Assembly (NCBI RefSeq): GCF_022829635.1
Contig: NZ_JAKSYO010000150.1
Location: 1-64,000 of the forward strand
Source of the DNA: Methylobacterium sp. E-066
GTDB lineage: Bacteria > Pseudomonadota > Alphaproteobacteria > Rhizobiales > Beijerinckiaceae
Direction: 5' to 3'
DNA: 64,000 nt
Shown here: piece after piece, positions 16,735 to 26,644 of the stretch
How the letters are laid out: each line of letters opens with the position of its first letter
Numbering within the stretch: the stretch's first letter is position 1
Position numbers and translations under genes: made by a program
The notes under the pieces: model-generated
The model's database searches: none
Seen by the model: only the letters and a program-made list of their open reading frames with translations
What the model was told of the DNA's origin: nothing

Positions 16735-16857
16735 ATGTTTACCCCGGTTCTCACGCTCGCGCTGCTGCTCGCCACCGGGCTCGTGCTCTGTCTTGGTCTG
16801 GGTGTCCGGTCCGAACCGGCCGCGCCCGGCCTGGAGCCGGGCCGCCACTTGGTCTGA
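16735..16857 (+). CDS. Possible 40-residue membrane microprotein
   Basis: ATG 16735 to TGA 16855 encodes a 40-residue peptide. Residues 2-24 form one hydrophobic helix (FTPVLTLALLLATGLVLCLG), followed by a short polar tail. It sits in the 434-bp gap between the SWIB gene and the DUF2721 gene, 67 bp before the latter. No clear Shine-Dalgarno. Either a real small membrane protein co-transcribed with DUF2721 or chance. Confidence 0.35.
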   Translation: MFTPVLTLALLLATGLVLCLGLGVRSEPAAPGLEPGRHLV

Positions 16858-16924
16858 GCACCGAAGCCGCTATCCGCTCCGGCGGGATTGCCGCACCGCG
16901 CCGCCCGGTGCATCTGCCGGCGCC

Positions 16925-17410
16925 ATGATCGATCCCATCACACCCATCACCCTGGAAAGCACCGCCCACGTCGTGCAGGTGGCGCTGAGCCCGGTCTTCC
17001 TGCTGTCCGGCCTCGCGACGCTGCTCAACGTCTTCGGCGCCCGGCTCGCCCGGGTCGCCGATCAGGCCGAGCGGGTCTCGACGCGGCTGGCCGGCGCCGG
17101 CGAGGCCGAGCGGATCATCCTGGGCCAGCGCCTCGACCGTCTGCACACCCGCTCGCTGGCGCTGGACGCGGCGGTGTTCCTGGCCGCGCTCGGAGGCGTC
17201 GCGACCTGCGGCTCCGTGCTGACCCTGTTCGTCGGGGCCCTGCGCGACAGCACGGTGGCCAGCCTGCTGTTCGGCCTGTTCGGCGCCGCGATCCTGTGCA
17301 CGCTGTGCGCGCTGTGCGCCTTCGGGTTCGAGATGCTGCTGGCCAGCCGGTCGGTCCGGGACCGGATCAACCAGCGCCGGGCCAATGCCGGGATGCTCGC
17401 GGATCTGTGA
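16925..17410 (+). CDS. DUF2721 family membrane protein
   Basis: A 161-residue inner-membrane protein. A first hydrophobic segment (about 14-38, VQVALSPVFLLSGLATLLNVFGARL) is followed by a charged helix with RVADQAERV and LGQRLDRLHTR. Two more membrane helices (about 78-104 and 110-138) precede a basic C-terminus. This pattern is the DUF2721 family, function unknown. ATG 16925 was chosen because the frame upstream is not family-like. Confidence 0.8.
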   Translation: MIDPITPITLESTAHVVQVALSPVFLLSGLATLLNVFGARLARVADQAERVSTRLAGAGEAERIILGQRLDRLHTRSLALDAAVFLAALGGVATCGSVLTLFVGALRDSTVASLLFGLFGAAILCTLCALCAFGFEMLLASRSVRDRINQRRANAGMLADL

Positions 17411-17495
17411 TCGACCGGAACCCGTTCCTGCCCGGGCGTTTAGTCAGCAGGGCCGGATCCAAGTCCGGCCCCGTCCGCGTAACCCGGGAGTCATC

Positions 17496-17930
17496 ATGCC
17501 GACGGATCTGCCCACCGAGCGTCCCGTGAGAAAGACGGGCTCCCTGGAGCTCGATCCCACCGGCGAGGGCATCGCCATCGACGAGACCGCCCGCCTGATC
17601 GCGTCCAACAAGGTCGAGGGCACGGCGGTCTACGACCGTGAGGGGAAGCACCTCGGGGCCGTGTACAACTTCATGGTCGATAAGGTGACCGGACAGGTCG
17701 CCTACGCGGTCCTGGCCTTCGGGGGCTTTCTGGGGCTCGGCGAGAACCATCACCCCTTGCCGTGGAAGGCGCTGACCTACAGCACCGAACTCGGCGGCTA
17801 CGTGGTCGACATCGATCCCGGCAATCTCGCCGGCGCCCCGAGCCACGGCCCAGGCGAGGACGCCTTCGCCGATCCGAACTATCGCGGGAAGATCGAGGAT
17901 TATTACGGGGTGCGCGCGCCAACGGCGTGA
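17496..17930 (+). CDS. PRC-barrel domain protein
   Basis: A 144-residue cytoplasmic protein. The PRC-barrel spans about 35-105: IASNKVEGTAVYDREGKHLGAVYNF, then DKVTGQVAYAVLAFGGFLGLGENHHPLPW. PRC-barrels bind RNA or protein partners (photosynthetic reaction-centre H subunit, RimM). Stand-alone versions are abundant in Methylobacterium and often stress-associated; the role here is unknown. GGGAG precedes the ATG. A secreted PRC-barrel protein lies 1 kb downstream with the same FGGFLG core. Confidence 0.85.
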   Translation: MPTDLPTERPVRKTGSLELDPTGEGIAIDETARLIASNKVEGTAVYDREGKHLGAVYNFMVDKVTGQVAYAVLAFGGFLGLGENHHPLPWKALTYSTELGGYVVDIDPGNLAGAPSHGPGEDAFADPNYRGKIEDYYGVRAPTA

Positions 17931-18020
17931 GCTTTGTGCGCGGGCGACACACGTCTTCTCCCTGCGGCTACCGCCTGCACAGATCTGGAGCGCTGTCGCT
18001 CTTACAGGTCGCTACGAGCC

Positions 18021-18114
18021 CCCTCTCCCGTGCGGGAGAGGGTTGGGGTGAGGGACCAGGTCTTTCCGGAGAGGTCGCATCCCTCACCCTGTCCCTCTCC
18101 CGCACAGGAGAGGG
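18021..18114. repeat. Two-armed palindromic repeat (REPIN-like)
   Basis: Arms 18021-18055 and 18080-18114 are inverted copies of a 35-bp unit matching at 31 of 35 positions (CCCTCTCC-GTGCGGGAGAGGG core, then GGTGAGGGA). Each arm holds its own small hairpin (CTCCCGTGCGGGAG). It lies in the 305-bp gap between convergent PRC-barrel and lipoprotein genes; nothing else is seen there. The same grammar recurs at 38708-38871, so this is probably a dispersed family. Confidence 0.75.
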
Positions 18115-18235
18115 GACCCGCGCCCGTCACGAGTAACGCTGTGGCCTGCTCGGCGAGAGAACCCCGCATGAGGCCCGTAGCTTCGTGGGAAAGCGCGGCC
18201 CGTCCGTGCACCGCGCCCCCTTCCGGATGCTGCCC

Positions 18236-18637
18236 TTAGAACTTCCCGCCCAGCCCGACGCTGCCGCCGGGCGAGAGCATCGGACCCATCGCGTTGCTGC
18301 CGCCGCTGCTCGCGGCGTTGCCGCCCTCGATATCCTCGCGCCGGATCCGACGCTCGCCGGCGCTGGCCGATTGCGTCGCGCCGCCGGCGCTCCGCGGGAT
18401 CGCGAGCTGCTTGGTCGGGGTCGTCTGGAGCGGCTGCCCCTCGGCATCGACCGCTACGTTCTTGGCCTCGCGGTTGGGCAGGGAGCCGCGCAGCGACGGC
18501 GGCAGGCCGACCTCCGTCTCCGGCATCACGCCACCCCCGCCGCCGAGCGCCTGACAGCCGGCCACCAGGCCGGCCAGGGCGGCGCCGAGCGCGAGGCCGC
18601 GCGCTGCGGCGCATCCCGACGAGGTGAGGGTCGACAT
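18236..18637 (-). CDS. Small putative lipoprotein
   Basis: A 133-residue exported protein. Hydrophobic leader LALGAALAGLVAGC ends in a lipobox with C28, so probably an outer- or inner-membrane lipoprotein. The mature chain is low-complexity: GGGGGVMPETEVGLPPSLRG, a polar middle with QTTPTKQLAIPRS, and a Gly/Ser-rich end. Not recognised. ATG 18637 has GAGGAC about 9 nt upstream. Confidence 0.72.
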   Translation of the reverse strand: MSTLTSSGCAAARGLALGAALAGLVAGCQALGGGGGVMPETEVGLPPSLRGSLPNREAKNVAVDAEGQPLQTTPTKQLAIPRSAGGATQSASAGERRIRREDIEGGNAASSGGSNAMGPMLSPGGSVGLGGKF

Positions 18638-18939
18638 CGTGTGGTCCTCGCAACAGGCCGCGGTGGTCTCCACGGCTCACATGGCTTTCTGACCCGCTGT
18701 CTACGCTGGGGTTGCGGCGAAAACCAGACACCCGTGGGGCGGTGCGAACCGGAGGTTGCCGCACGACAGCGGCGCGGAACTTGCGGACCGGCTGCGACGA
18801 TCCATAACTTCGCCCAGGTCCTTCGGCAGAGATCTGTCCGCAGGCGGGGTCACGCCGGCGGCGGGCCCGAACCCGGCCGATACGGTCGCGGTCGTGCCGG
18901 CCCGCCGGCGGGGCCCGGCCCTTCCTCAGAGGACGCAGC
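18638..18939. other. Divergent gap lipoprotein / secreted PRC-barrel
   Basis: About 302 bp between divergent genes. Apart from the candidate promoter at 18781-18808 I see no palindrome, repeat or small gene with a ribosome-binding site. Confidence 0.5.
18781..18808 (+). promoter_or_regulatory. Candidate sigma-70 promoter for secreted PRC-barrel gene
   Basis: TTGCGG (18781-18786), 16-bp spacer, CATAAC (18803-18808), about 131 bp before the GTG start at 18940. A reasonable but unproven match in a GC-rich gap. Confidence 0.3.
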
Positions 18940-19662
18940 GTGTTCAGAACCAACCGGATGATCGCGGCCATGACGATCGCCCTGTGGGCGTCGGGAGCCG
19001 TGGCGCAAGCCCCGTCCACCGGGGGCGACGGCGCATCCGGCCAGGCTCCGCCCCCGAGCCCGCCCGCCGCCCAACCGGTCCCGGGCGCGACCACGGGAAC
19101 GGCGCCCGCGGCGCCACCAGCCCCCGCCACGCAGGCGGCCCCGACGAACACCGCGCAACAGCCGCAGCAGGGGACGCCGGCAACGGTCCTCGACACCCAG
19201 GATTACGAGAGCCTGCTCGGGCGCAGCGTGCGCAGCGCCGGCGGCGACGAGCTGGGGCGCGTCATCGACATCATCATCGACAAGGACGGGCATCCCCGGG
19301 CCGCGATCATCGATTTCGGCGGCTTCCTCGGCGTCGGCACCCGCAAGATCGCCGTGGATTGGCGCGCCCTGCGCTTCACCGCCGACGGCAACAAGGAGCG
19401 CAAGCTGTCGGTCGCGCTGAGCCGCAACCAGGTTCGCGTGTCGCCCGAATACAAGGCCGGCGAGCCGATCGTCGTGCTCGGCCCGGCGAGCCCCGCCGCC
19501 GCCGCACCCGAGGGCGACCAGGCGACGACCGCGCCGCCGCCTGCCGGCCCCGCCGTGCCGGCTCCCGCCCCGACGGCGCCCGCTGCCGCGACCGCGCCTG
19601 CTGCCCCGCCGCCGGCTGCGCCGGTTCCCGTCCCCCCTCCGGAAAAGGCCCCGGATAAGTGA
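18940..19662 (+). CDS. Secreted PRC-barrel domain protein with Pro/Ala linkers
   Basis: A 240-residue exported protein: signal peptide 1-23 (ending VAQA), a disordered Pro/Ala/Gly region about 24-85, a PRC-barrel about 88-160 (YESLLGRSVRSAGGDELGRV, AAIIDFGGFLGVGTRKIAVDW), then a long Ala/Pro tail. Start is GTG 18940 with AGAGGAC upstream; ATG 18958 is the alternative. It is probably periplasmic, with linkers that may reach into peptidoglycan. Its stop overlaps the following MFS gene by 4 bp, so the two are likely co-translated. Confidence 0.82.
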   Translation: MFRTNRMIAAMTIALWASGAVAQAPSTGGDGASGQAPPPSPPAAQPVPGATTGTAPAAPPAPATQAAPTNTAQQPQQGTPATVLDTQDYESLLGRSVRSAGGDELGRVIDIIIDKDGHPRAAIIDFGGFLGVGTRKIAVDWRALRFTADGNKERKLSVALSRNQVRVSPEYKAGEPIVVLGPASPAAAAPEGDQATTAPPPAGPAVPAPAPTAPAAATAPAAPPPAAPVPVPPPEKAPDK

Positions 19663-21032
19663 CGGTGGCCCGATTGAAGGCAAGACCCGCCGTTTCCCCC
19701 CGCGAGCGCGAGGTCTCCCGACAAGACCCCCGGTCGCGGCCCGTCCGCCTGAAGGATCCTTCGGCCGAGGTCGCGCGCGAGCCGGCGCGGGCCGCCGCGG
19801 AGGCCGTGCCGGTGGACCGAACGCTGTCGGCGGTGAGCCGCCACGGGCTCGACGCCTTCGCGTTCTTCGTGGCCAACCTGCAGACCGGGTTCGGGCCGTT
19901 CCTGGCCGTCTACTTCTCGCAGGCCAAGTGGACGCAATCCGATATCGGCTTCGCCCTGACGGTCGGGAGCCTCGTCGCCCTGCTTGGGCAGGTCCCGGGG
20001 GGCGCTTTCGTCGACGTGGTGCGCTCGAAGCGCTTCGCCGCCGCAGTGGCGGTGATCGGCATCTCGGGCAGCGCCTTCGCCCTGGCGGTCTGGCCGAGCT
20101 TCCCGGTGGTCCTTCTGGCGATGGCGGTCCATTCGGGGGCGAGCTGCGTCCTGACCCCGGCGATCGCGGCGATCAGCATCGGGCTGGTCGGGCGGGCGCG
20201 GGCGGGCGAGCGCCTCGGCCGCAACGCGAGCTTCGCGGCGCTCGGCAACGCGCTCGGCGCCGCCGGCATGGGCGCCATCGGCTATTATCTCTCGAACGGC
20301 GCCGTATTCTACCTGACCGCGGCCCTGGTGGTGCCGACGATCATCGCGCTCAGCCGCATCCGCGCCCAGGAGATCGACGCCAACGTGTTCAAGGAGCCGG
20401 CCGCCCCGGCGCAGGCGCCGGCCGCCTCCGGCAAGGACGGGATCCGGGCGCTGCTGACCAACCGCGGGCTCCTGTGCTTCTCGGCCTGCATGGTCCTGTT
20501 CTTCCTCGCCAACGCCGCGATGCTGCCGCTGGTGGGCAGCGTCCTGACCCTGCGGGCGAGCGAGACCGCCACCGCCCTGGTCGCCGCCTGCATCATGGTC
20601 CCGCAGGCGGTGCTCGCCGTGAGCGCCCCCGCGGTCGGCCGGGCGGCGGAGCGGTTCGGCCGCTACCCGGTGCTGCTCCTCGGCTTCGGTGCCCTGCCGG
20701 TGCGCGGCCTGATGCTCGCCTACACGACCAACCCCTACGGCCTGGTCGCCATCCAGGTGCTGGACGGGATCTCCGCCTCGGTGCTCGGCGTCATGGTCCC
20801 GCTCGTGGTCTCGGATCTCACCCGGGGGACGGGACGTTTCAACCTGGCGCTCGGCGCGGTCGGCACCGCGATGGGCGTGGGCGCCGCCCTCTCGACCTCG
20901 CTCGCCGGGATCATGGCCGACCGTCTGGGCAGCCACAGCGCCTTCCTGGGGCTGGCCTTCATGGGATTTGCCGCCTTCATGCTGGTGGCGCTGATCATGC
21001 CCGAGACCCGCCAGCCCCCGGAGGCGGCGTGA
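19659..21032 (+). CDS. MFS transporter
   Basis: A 457-residue transporter with a long basic cytoplasmic N-terminus (about 60 residues) and then about 12 membrane segments beginning AFAFFVANLQTGFGPFLAVYF. SKR after TM2 and AAERFGRYPVLLLG between TM8 and TM9 match the internal MFS repeats. Substrate unknown; relatives are annotated as multidrug or metabolite exporters. Translation probably starts at GTG 19659, overlapping the PRC-barrel stop (GTGA). Confidence 0.85.
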   Translation: MTVARLKARPAVSPREREVSRQDPRSRPVRLKDPSAEVAREPARAAAEAVPVDRTLSAVSRHGLDAFAFFVANLQTGFGPFLAVYFSQAKWTQSDIGFALTVGSLVALLGQVPGGAFVDVVRSKRFAAAVAVIGISGSAFALAVWPSFPVVLLAMAVHSGASCVLTPAIAAISIGLVGRARAGERLGRNASFAALGNALGAAGMGAIGYYLSNGAVFYLTAALVVPTIIALSRIRAQEIDANVFKEPAAPAQAPAASGKDGIRALLTNRGLLCFSACMVLFFLANAAMLPLVGSVLTLRASETATALVAACIMVPQAVLAVSAPAVGRAAERFGRYPVLLLGFGALPVRGLMLAYTTNPYGLVAIQVLDGISASVLGVMVPLVVSDLTRGTGRFNLALGAVGTAMGVGAALSTSLAGIMADRLGSHSAFLGLAFMGFAAFMLVALIMPETRQPPEAA

Positions 21033-21064
21033 CCCGCGGCACCGGATTCGCTTGCGTGTATCCG

Positions 21065-21080
21065 CGCCGCTCAAGCGGCG
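21065..21080 (+). terminator. Candidate terminator after MFS gene
   Basis: CGCCGCT-CA-AGCGGCG stem 33 bp after the MFS stop, followed by TTCAGGTTTG. The very short loop and broken T-run make it moderate at best. Confidence 0.4.
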
Positions 21081-21121
21081 TTCAGGTTTGATCGATAAAA
21101 GCGCGCGGGAGGTGCGGGCCG

Positions 21122-21182
21122 GTGCAACATATGGCAACGCTGTCGCGTTGCCGCTGCGGGTCTGTCTGCGCCCGCGTTGCAC
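21122..21182. promoter_or_regulatory. Nested inverted repeats before ABC exporter
   Basis: Outer arms GTGCAAC (21122-21128) and GTTGCAC (21176-21182) enclose an inner perfect hairpin GGCAACG-CTGTCG-CGTTGCC (21133-21152). All four arms share the word GCAAC/GTTGC. The array ends 41 bp before the ABC transporter start. Either an operator with paired half-sites or a structured leader RNA. Confidence 0.45.
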
Positions 21183-21223
21183 TCCGCCTCAGCCCGCACC
21201 CGCCAGTGCCGCGTGAATACGGA

Positions 21224-23005
<1,782 letters not shown>

Positions 23006-23020
23006 GCGGCGAGCCCGGCC

Positions 23021-23950
23021 GTGCCCGACATCGACAGCGTCGTCCGGGAGATCTCGGAGGAGATGGCGCAGCGCTCCGACCGGGGCGCGGTGGCCGACTA
23101 CATCCCCGAACTGGCCCGGGTCGATCCGAACCAGTTCGGCATCGCGGTGATCGATGCCGACGGCCGGGTCACGGCCGGCGGCGACAGCGAGACGCCGTTC
23201 TCGATCCAGAGCGTCTCGAAGGTGTTCACCCTCACCCTGGCGCTCGGCATGGCCGGCGACCGGCTGTGGAAGCGGGTTGGGCGCGAGCCCTCAGGCAACC
23301 CGTTCAACTCGATCGTGCAGCTGGAGCGCGAGCGCGGGGTGCCGCGCAACCCGTTCATCAATGCCGGCGCCATCGCGGTGACCGACCTGATCCTCTCCGG
23401 CCACGAGCCCCGGGAGGCGCTGGGCGAGATCCTGCGCTTCATGCAGTTCCTGGCCCAGGACCCGACCATCACCATCGACGAGCGGGTGGCGGCCTCGGAG
23501 AAGCGCACGGGTTTTCGCAACACCGCGCTCGCCAACTACATGAAGTCCTTCGGCGTCATCGAGAACCCGGTGGATTACACGCTGGGCGTCTACTTCCACC
23601 ACTGCGCCATCGCGATGAGCTGCCGGCAGCTCGCCACGGCCGGGCGGTTCCTGGCCCATAACGGCCGCAACCCCTCGACCGGCCACAACGTCGTCTCGGC
23701 CGAGCGGGCACGCCGCATCAACGCGATCATGCTGACCTGCGGCCACTACGACGGCTCGGGCGAGTTCGCCTACCGGGTCGGCCTGCCGGGCAAGAGCGGC
23801 GTCGGCGGCGCCATCCTGGCGGTGGCGCCCGGCAAGGCCTCGATCGCGGTCTGGTCGCCGGGCCTGGACGCGGCTGGCAATTCCCATCTCGGCCGCGTCG
23901 CCCTGGAGCGCCTGACCCAACGGATGGGCTGGTCGGTGTTCGGGGCTTGA
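23021..23950 (+). CDS. glsA: Glutaminase
   Basis: Hydrolyses glutamine to glutamate and ammonia; serine-dependent beta-lactamase-like fold. 309 residues, full length. Catalytic S64-x-x-K67 in SIQSVSKVF; NPFINAGAIAV, SEKRTGFRN and the C-terminal GLPGKSGVGGAI are family landmarks. GTG 23021 with GAGC upstream, 15 bp after the ABC exporter stop, so probably one transcript. The pairing may aid acid resistance or nitrogen balance, but that is inference. Confidence 0.95.
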   Translation: MPDIDSVVREISEEMAQRSDRGAVADYIPELARVDPNQFGIAVIDADGRVTAGGDSETPFSIQSVSKVFTLTLALGMAGDRLWKRVGREPSGNPFNSIVQLERERGVPRNPFINAGAIAVTDLILSGHEPREALGEILRFMQFLAQDPTITIDERVAASEKRTGFRNTALANYMKSFGVIENPVDYTLGVYFHHCAIAMSCRQLATAGRFLAHNGRNPSTGHNVVSAERARRINAIMLTCGHYDGSGEFAYRVGLPGKSGVGGAILAVAPGKASIAVWSPGLDAAGNSHLGRVALERLTQRMGWSVFGA

Positions 23951-24035
23951 GGCGCGTTCGGCTTCAGAGCGCCACCGTCTCTGCGAGATCCACGCGGACG
24001 CCCACTGCAAGCCGAAGGGCCTATCCCGCCAATCC

Positions 24036-24148
24036 CCCTCATCCTGAGGTGCCGCGAAGCGGCCTCGAAGGAGCCCTCCAGCCGGCACCGCGATCCCTGG
24101 ATGCCTCCTTCGAGGCCTTCGCTTCGCTTCGGCACCTCAGGATGAGGG
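24036..24148. repeat. Two-armed palindromic repeat (REPIN-like)
   Basis: Arms 24036-24073 and 24105-24148 are inverted: CCCTCATCCTGAGGTGCCG with GGCACCTCAGGATGAGGG outermost, and GGCCTCGAAGGAG with CTCCTTCGAGGCC innermost. The right arm carries an extra CTTCGCTTCG. It lies in the 611-bp gap between glsA and an MFS gene and runs into the end of an antitoxin relic. CCTCATCCTGAGG recurs at 53577-53590. Confidence 0.75.
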
Positions 24149-24352
24149 TGTTGGGTCGGAGGGGCGCCGGTCAGGCCCAGACGCGCCCTCGGACGGGTCC
24201 TGTCTTGCGAGGAAGCCGTTGCGCAGCAGCGCCTTTCCGGCCTCGACGTCTCCTGCATGGAAGAGGTCGATCGCCTCGGCCAGGAGCGCCGCTCGGAAAG
24301 CCGGGTCGCGCCCGGCCCGCGCTCTCGCCGCCTCCTCGAAACTCCGATGCAA
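24137..24352 (-). pseudogene. Relic of a HigA-like antitoxin
   Basis: From TTG 24352 the frame reads TTLHRSFEEAARARAGRDPAFRAALLAEAIDLFHAGDVEAGKALLR (written in two parts of the family N-terminus). This closely matches small HTH antitoxins (probable addiction module antidote type), which continue DYINATVGFEELA and then a helix-turn-helix. Here it switches to NGFLARQDPSEG and ends inside the palindromic repeat, so the DNA-binding half is gone. No ATG, no Shine-Dalgarno and no toxin gene. Probably decayed, though a short expressed fragment cannot be excluded. Confidence 0.5.
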
Positions 24353-24561
24353 CGTCGTCCGGCGAACGGCCTCCGCCCAAGATCTTCGAGGATCGCGTCG
24401 TATGCTATCCGGGATGCCCTTCGCCAGCCGAACCGGCCAATCCCGGCGCAGCTCGGACACGCTCGCCCTGCCGGTGCACCAACGAACCCTTGCAGGCGTG
24501 ACAGTTCCAAGGCAGTGGCGAGCGCATAAGCGACAATGCTCGGTATGGGAGGCGCGCGCGG

Positions 24562-25971
24562 ATGGCGACGACACGGATCGCGCAGCCTGACGGACCCGCC
24601 CTGGACCCCGGTGCCATCCTGGCCCGCCTCGACCGGCTGCCGCCGACTCGCACGATCTGGCGCTTCGTGGCTTTGCTCGGCCTCGGCTTCTTCTTCGAGC
24701 TCTACGACCTGCTGTTCACCGGCTACGTCGCCCCGGGCCTCGTGAAGGCCGGGATCCTCACGCCGACCACCCCCGGGCTGTTCGGCGCGAGCGGCGTCGC
24801 GAGCTTCGTGGCCGCCCTGTTCACCGGGCTGTTCATCGGCACCCTGGTCTGCGGCTGGCTGGCCGACCGGTTCGGCCGCCGGGCGATCTTCACGTGGTCG
24901 CTCCTGTCCTACACCGCCGCCAACGTGGTCATGGCCTGCCAGACCGAGGCGTTCGGGCTCAATCTCTGGCGGCTGATCGCCGGGATCGGGCTCGGCCTGG
25001 AGATGGTGACCATCGGCAGCTACCTGTCGGAGCTGGTGCCGAAGGGGATCCGCGGCCGCGCTTTCGCCCTGTGCCAGGGTATCGGCTTCACCGCCGTGCC
25101 GGTGGTGGCCTTCCTGTCCTACCTGCTGATCCCGACGGCGCCGCTGGGGATCGACGGTTGGCGCTGGGTCGTGCTGATCGGCGCCACCGCGGCGATCGGG
25201 GTCTGGTGGCTGCGCGCCGGCCTGCCGGAGAGCCCGCGCTGGCTGGTCGAGCGCGGGCGGCTGGCAGAAGCCGACGCGGTCCTGCGGCGCCTCGAAGGCC
25301 AGGTCGCCGCCGAGTACGGCCGCCCCCTGCCGACGCCCGCTACCCCCGAACCCGTGCAGCGGCGTGATGCCTACGGCGACTTGTGGGTGCCGCCCTATCG
25401 GCGCCGGGCGCTGATGATGGCCGGGTTCAACGTCTTCCAGACGGTGGGCTTCTACGGCTTCGCCAACTGGGTGCCGACGCTGCTGGTGGCGCAGGGCATC
25501 ACCATCACGTCGAGCCTCGCCTATACGGCGCTGATCGCGCTCGCCGCACCGGTGGGGCCGCTGATCGGGCTTGCCATCGCCGACCGGTTCGAGCGCAAGC
25601 ACGTCATCGTGGCTGCGGCACTGGTCTACATCGCCTGCGGGCTGGCCTTCGCGCAGACCCGGGACGTGTCGGTGATCGTCGCGCTCGGGATCGGCCTGAC
25701 GCTGGCCTCCAACGTGATGTCCTACAGCTTCCACGCCTACCAGGCCGAGCTGTTCCCCACCGGCATCCGGGCCCGGGCGGTGGGCTTCGTCTATTCCTGG
25801 AGCCGCTTCTCGGCGATTTTTACGGGGTTCGTCATCGCCTTCGTGCTGCGCGAGGCCGGCACCCCGGGCGTGTTTTTGTTCATCTCCGCGGCGATGCTGG
25901 CCGCGGGGCTGCTGGTCGGGCTGCTGGGGCCTCGCACCCGCGATGTGGCTTTGGAGAAGATCGCGGGGTGA
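24562..25971 (+). CDS. MFS transporter, sugar/aromatic-acid porter type
   Basis: A 469-residue 12-TM inner-membrane transporter. TM1 FVALLGLGFFFELYDLLFTGYVAPGL carries the E/D pair seen in NiaP/AAHS-like porters. GWLADRFGRRAIF is motif A, GLPESPRWLVERGR the central-loop motif and AYQAELFPTGIRARAVG the last motif. Import of a small organic acid or nicotinate-like compound is likely by family; substrate not determinable. GGGAGGCGCG lies upstream of the ATG. Confidence 0.87.
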   Translation: MATTRIAQPDGPALDPGAILARLDRLPPTRTIWRFVALLGLGFFFELYDLLFTGYVAPGLVKAGILTPTTPGLFGASGVASFVAALFTGLFIGTLVCGWLADRFGRRAIFTWSLLSYTAANVVMACQTEAFGLNLWRLIAGIGLGLEMVTIGSYLSELVPKGIRGRAFALCQGIGFTAVPVVAFLSYLLIPTAPLGIDGWRWVVLIGATAAIGVWWLRAGLPESPRWLVERGRLAEADAVLRRLEGQVAAEYGRPLPTPATPEPVQRRDAYGDLWVPPYRRRALMMAGFNVFQTVGFYGFANWVPTLLVAQGITITSSLAYTALIALAAPVGPLIGLAIADRFERKHVIVAAALVYIACGLAFAQTRDVSVIVALGIGLTLASNVMSYSFHAYQAELFPTGIRARAVGFVYSWSRFSAIFTGFVIAFVLREAGTPGVFLFISAAMLAAGLLVGLLGPRTRDVALEKIAG

Positions 25972-26013
25972 GGCTCGCCTCCGTGCAAGCCCGAATCGTG
26001 CTAGCCTCACGGC

Positions 26014-26592
26014 ATGGTCGCACAGCCGAAGCCCCGGATGACGGTCGACGAGTTCCTGGTCTGGGCCGAGGACCAGCCGGGACGCTACGAGCTGGTCGAA
26101 GGCCAAGTTGTCGCGATGTCGCCGGAGCGGGTTCGGCATGCGGAGGTCAAGGCCTCGGCTTATCTCGCCCTCCGATCCGCTCTGAGCCGGACGCGGCTTC
26201 CCTGTCGCGCGCTGCCGGACGGGATGAGCGTGCGCATTGACGACACGACGGTCTTCGAGCCCGACGCCCTCGTCTATTGCGGCGCGCGTGCGGACCCGGA
26301 CGCGATCGAGATCCGCAATCCTATCCTCGTGATCGAGGTGCTGTCGCCCAGCACGGTCACAGTCGATTCCGGCCGCAAGCTCTCCGGCTATTTCAGCGTC
26401 GCCAGCGTCGCGCATTATCTGATGATCGACCCGGTCAAGCGCCTGGTGATCCACCATGCGCGCGGCGCCGATGGCCTGATCGCGACCCGGATCGCCAGCG
26501 AGGGCGCCCTCGACCTGAGCCCGCCCGGCCTGAGCCTGTCCGTCGCCGAGCTGTTCGCCGATCTCCCGCCCCCAGGAGATCCCGCGGCTTGA
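26014..26592 (+). CDS. Uma2 family endonuclease-fold protein (DUF820)
   Basis: A 192-residue protein with the PD-(D/E)xK nuclease fold. MTVDEFLVWAEDQPGRYELVEGQVVAMSP, FEPDALVYCG with the first acidic residue, and ILVIEVLSPSTVTVDSGRKLSGYF with the E-x-K-like core. These are widespread, often multicopy proteins in Methylobacterium and cyanobacteria; nuclease activity and role are unproven. It stands alone between an MFS gene and a kinase gene. Confidence 0.85.
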   Translation: MVAQPKPRMTVDEFLVWAEDQPGRYELVEGQVVAMSPERVRHAEVKASAYLALRSALSRTRLPCRALPDGMSVRIDDTTVFEPDALVYCGARADPDAIEIRNPILVIEVLSPSTVTVDSGRKLSGYFSVASVAHYLMIDPVKRLVIHHARGADGLIATRIASEGALDLSPPGLSLSVAELFADLPPPGDPAA

Positions 26593-26644
26593 TCCGATCC
26601 GAGGCGGATGTCACAGCGGCGCAACCGCGAATCAGGACGCCCGG

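Noticed and set aside
23770..26457. An 895-codon minus-strand open frame
   Set aside because: Antisense to glsA, the MFS gene and the Uma2 gene and running through a palindromic repeat; not a plausible protein.
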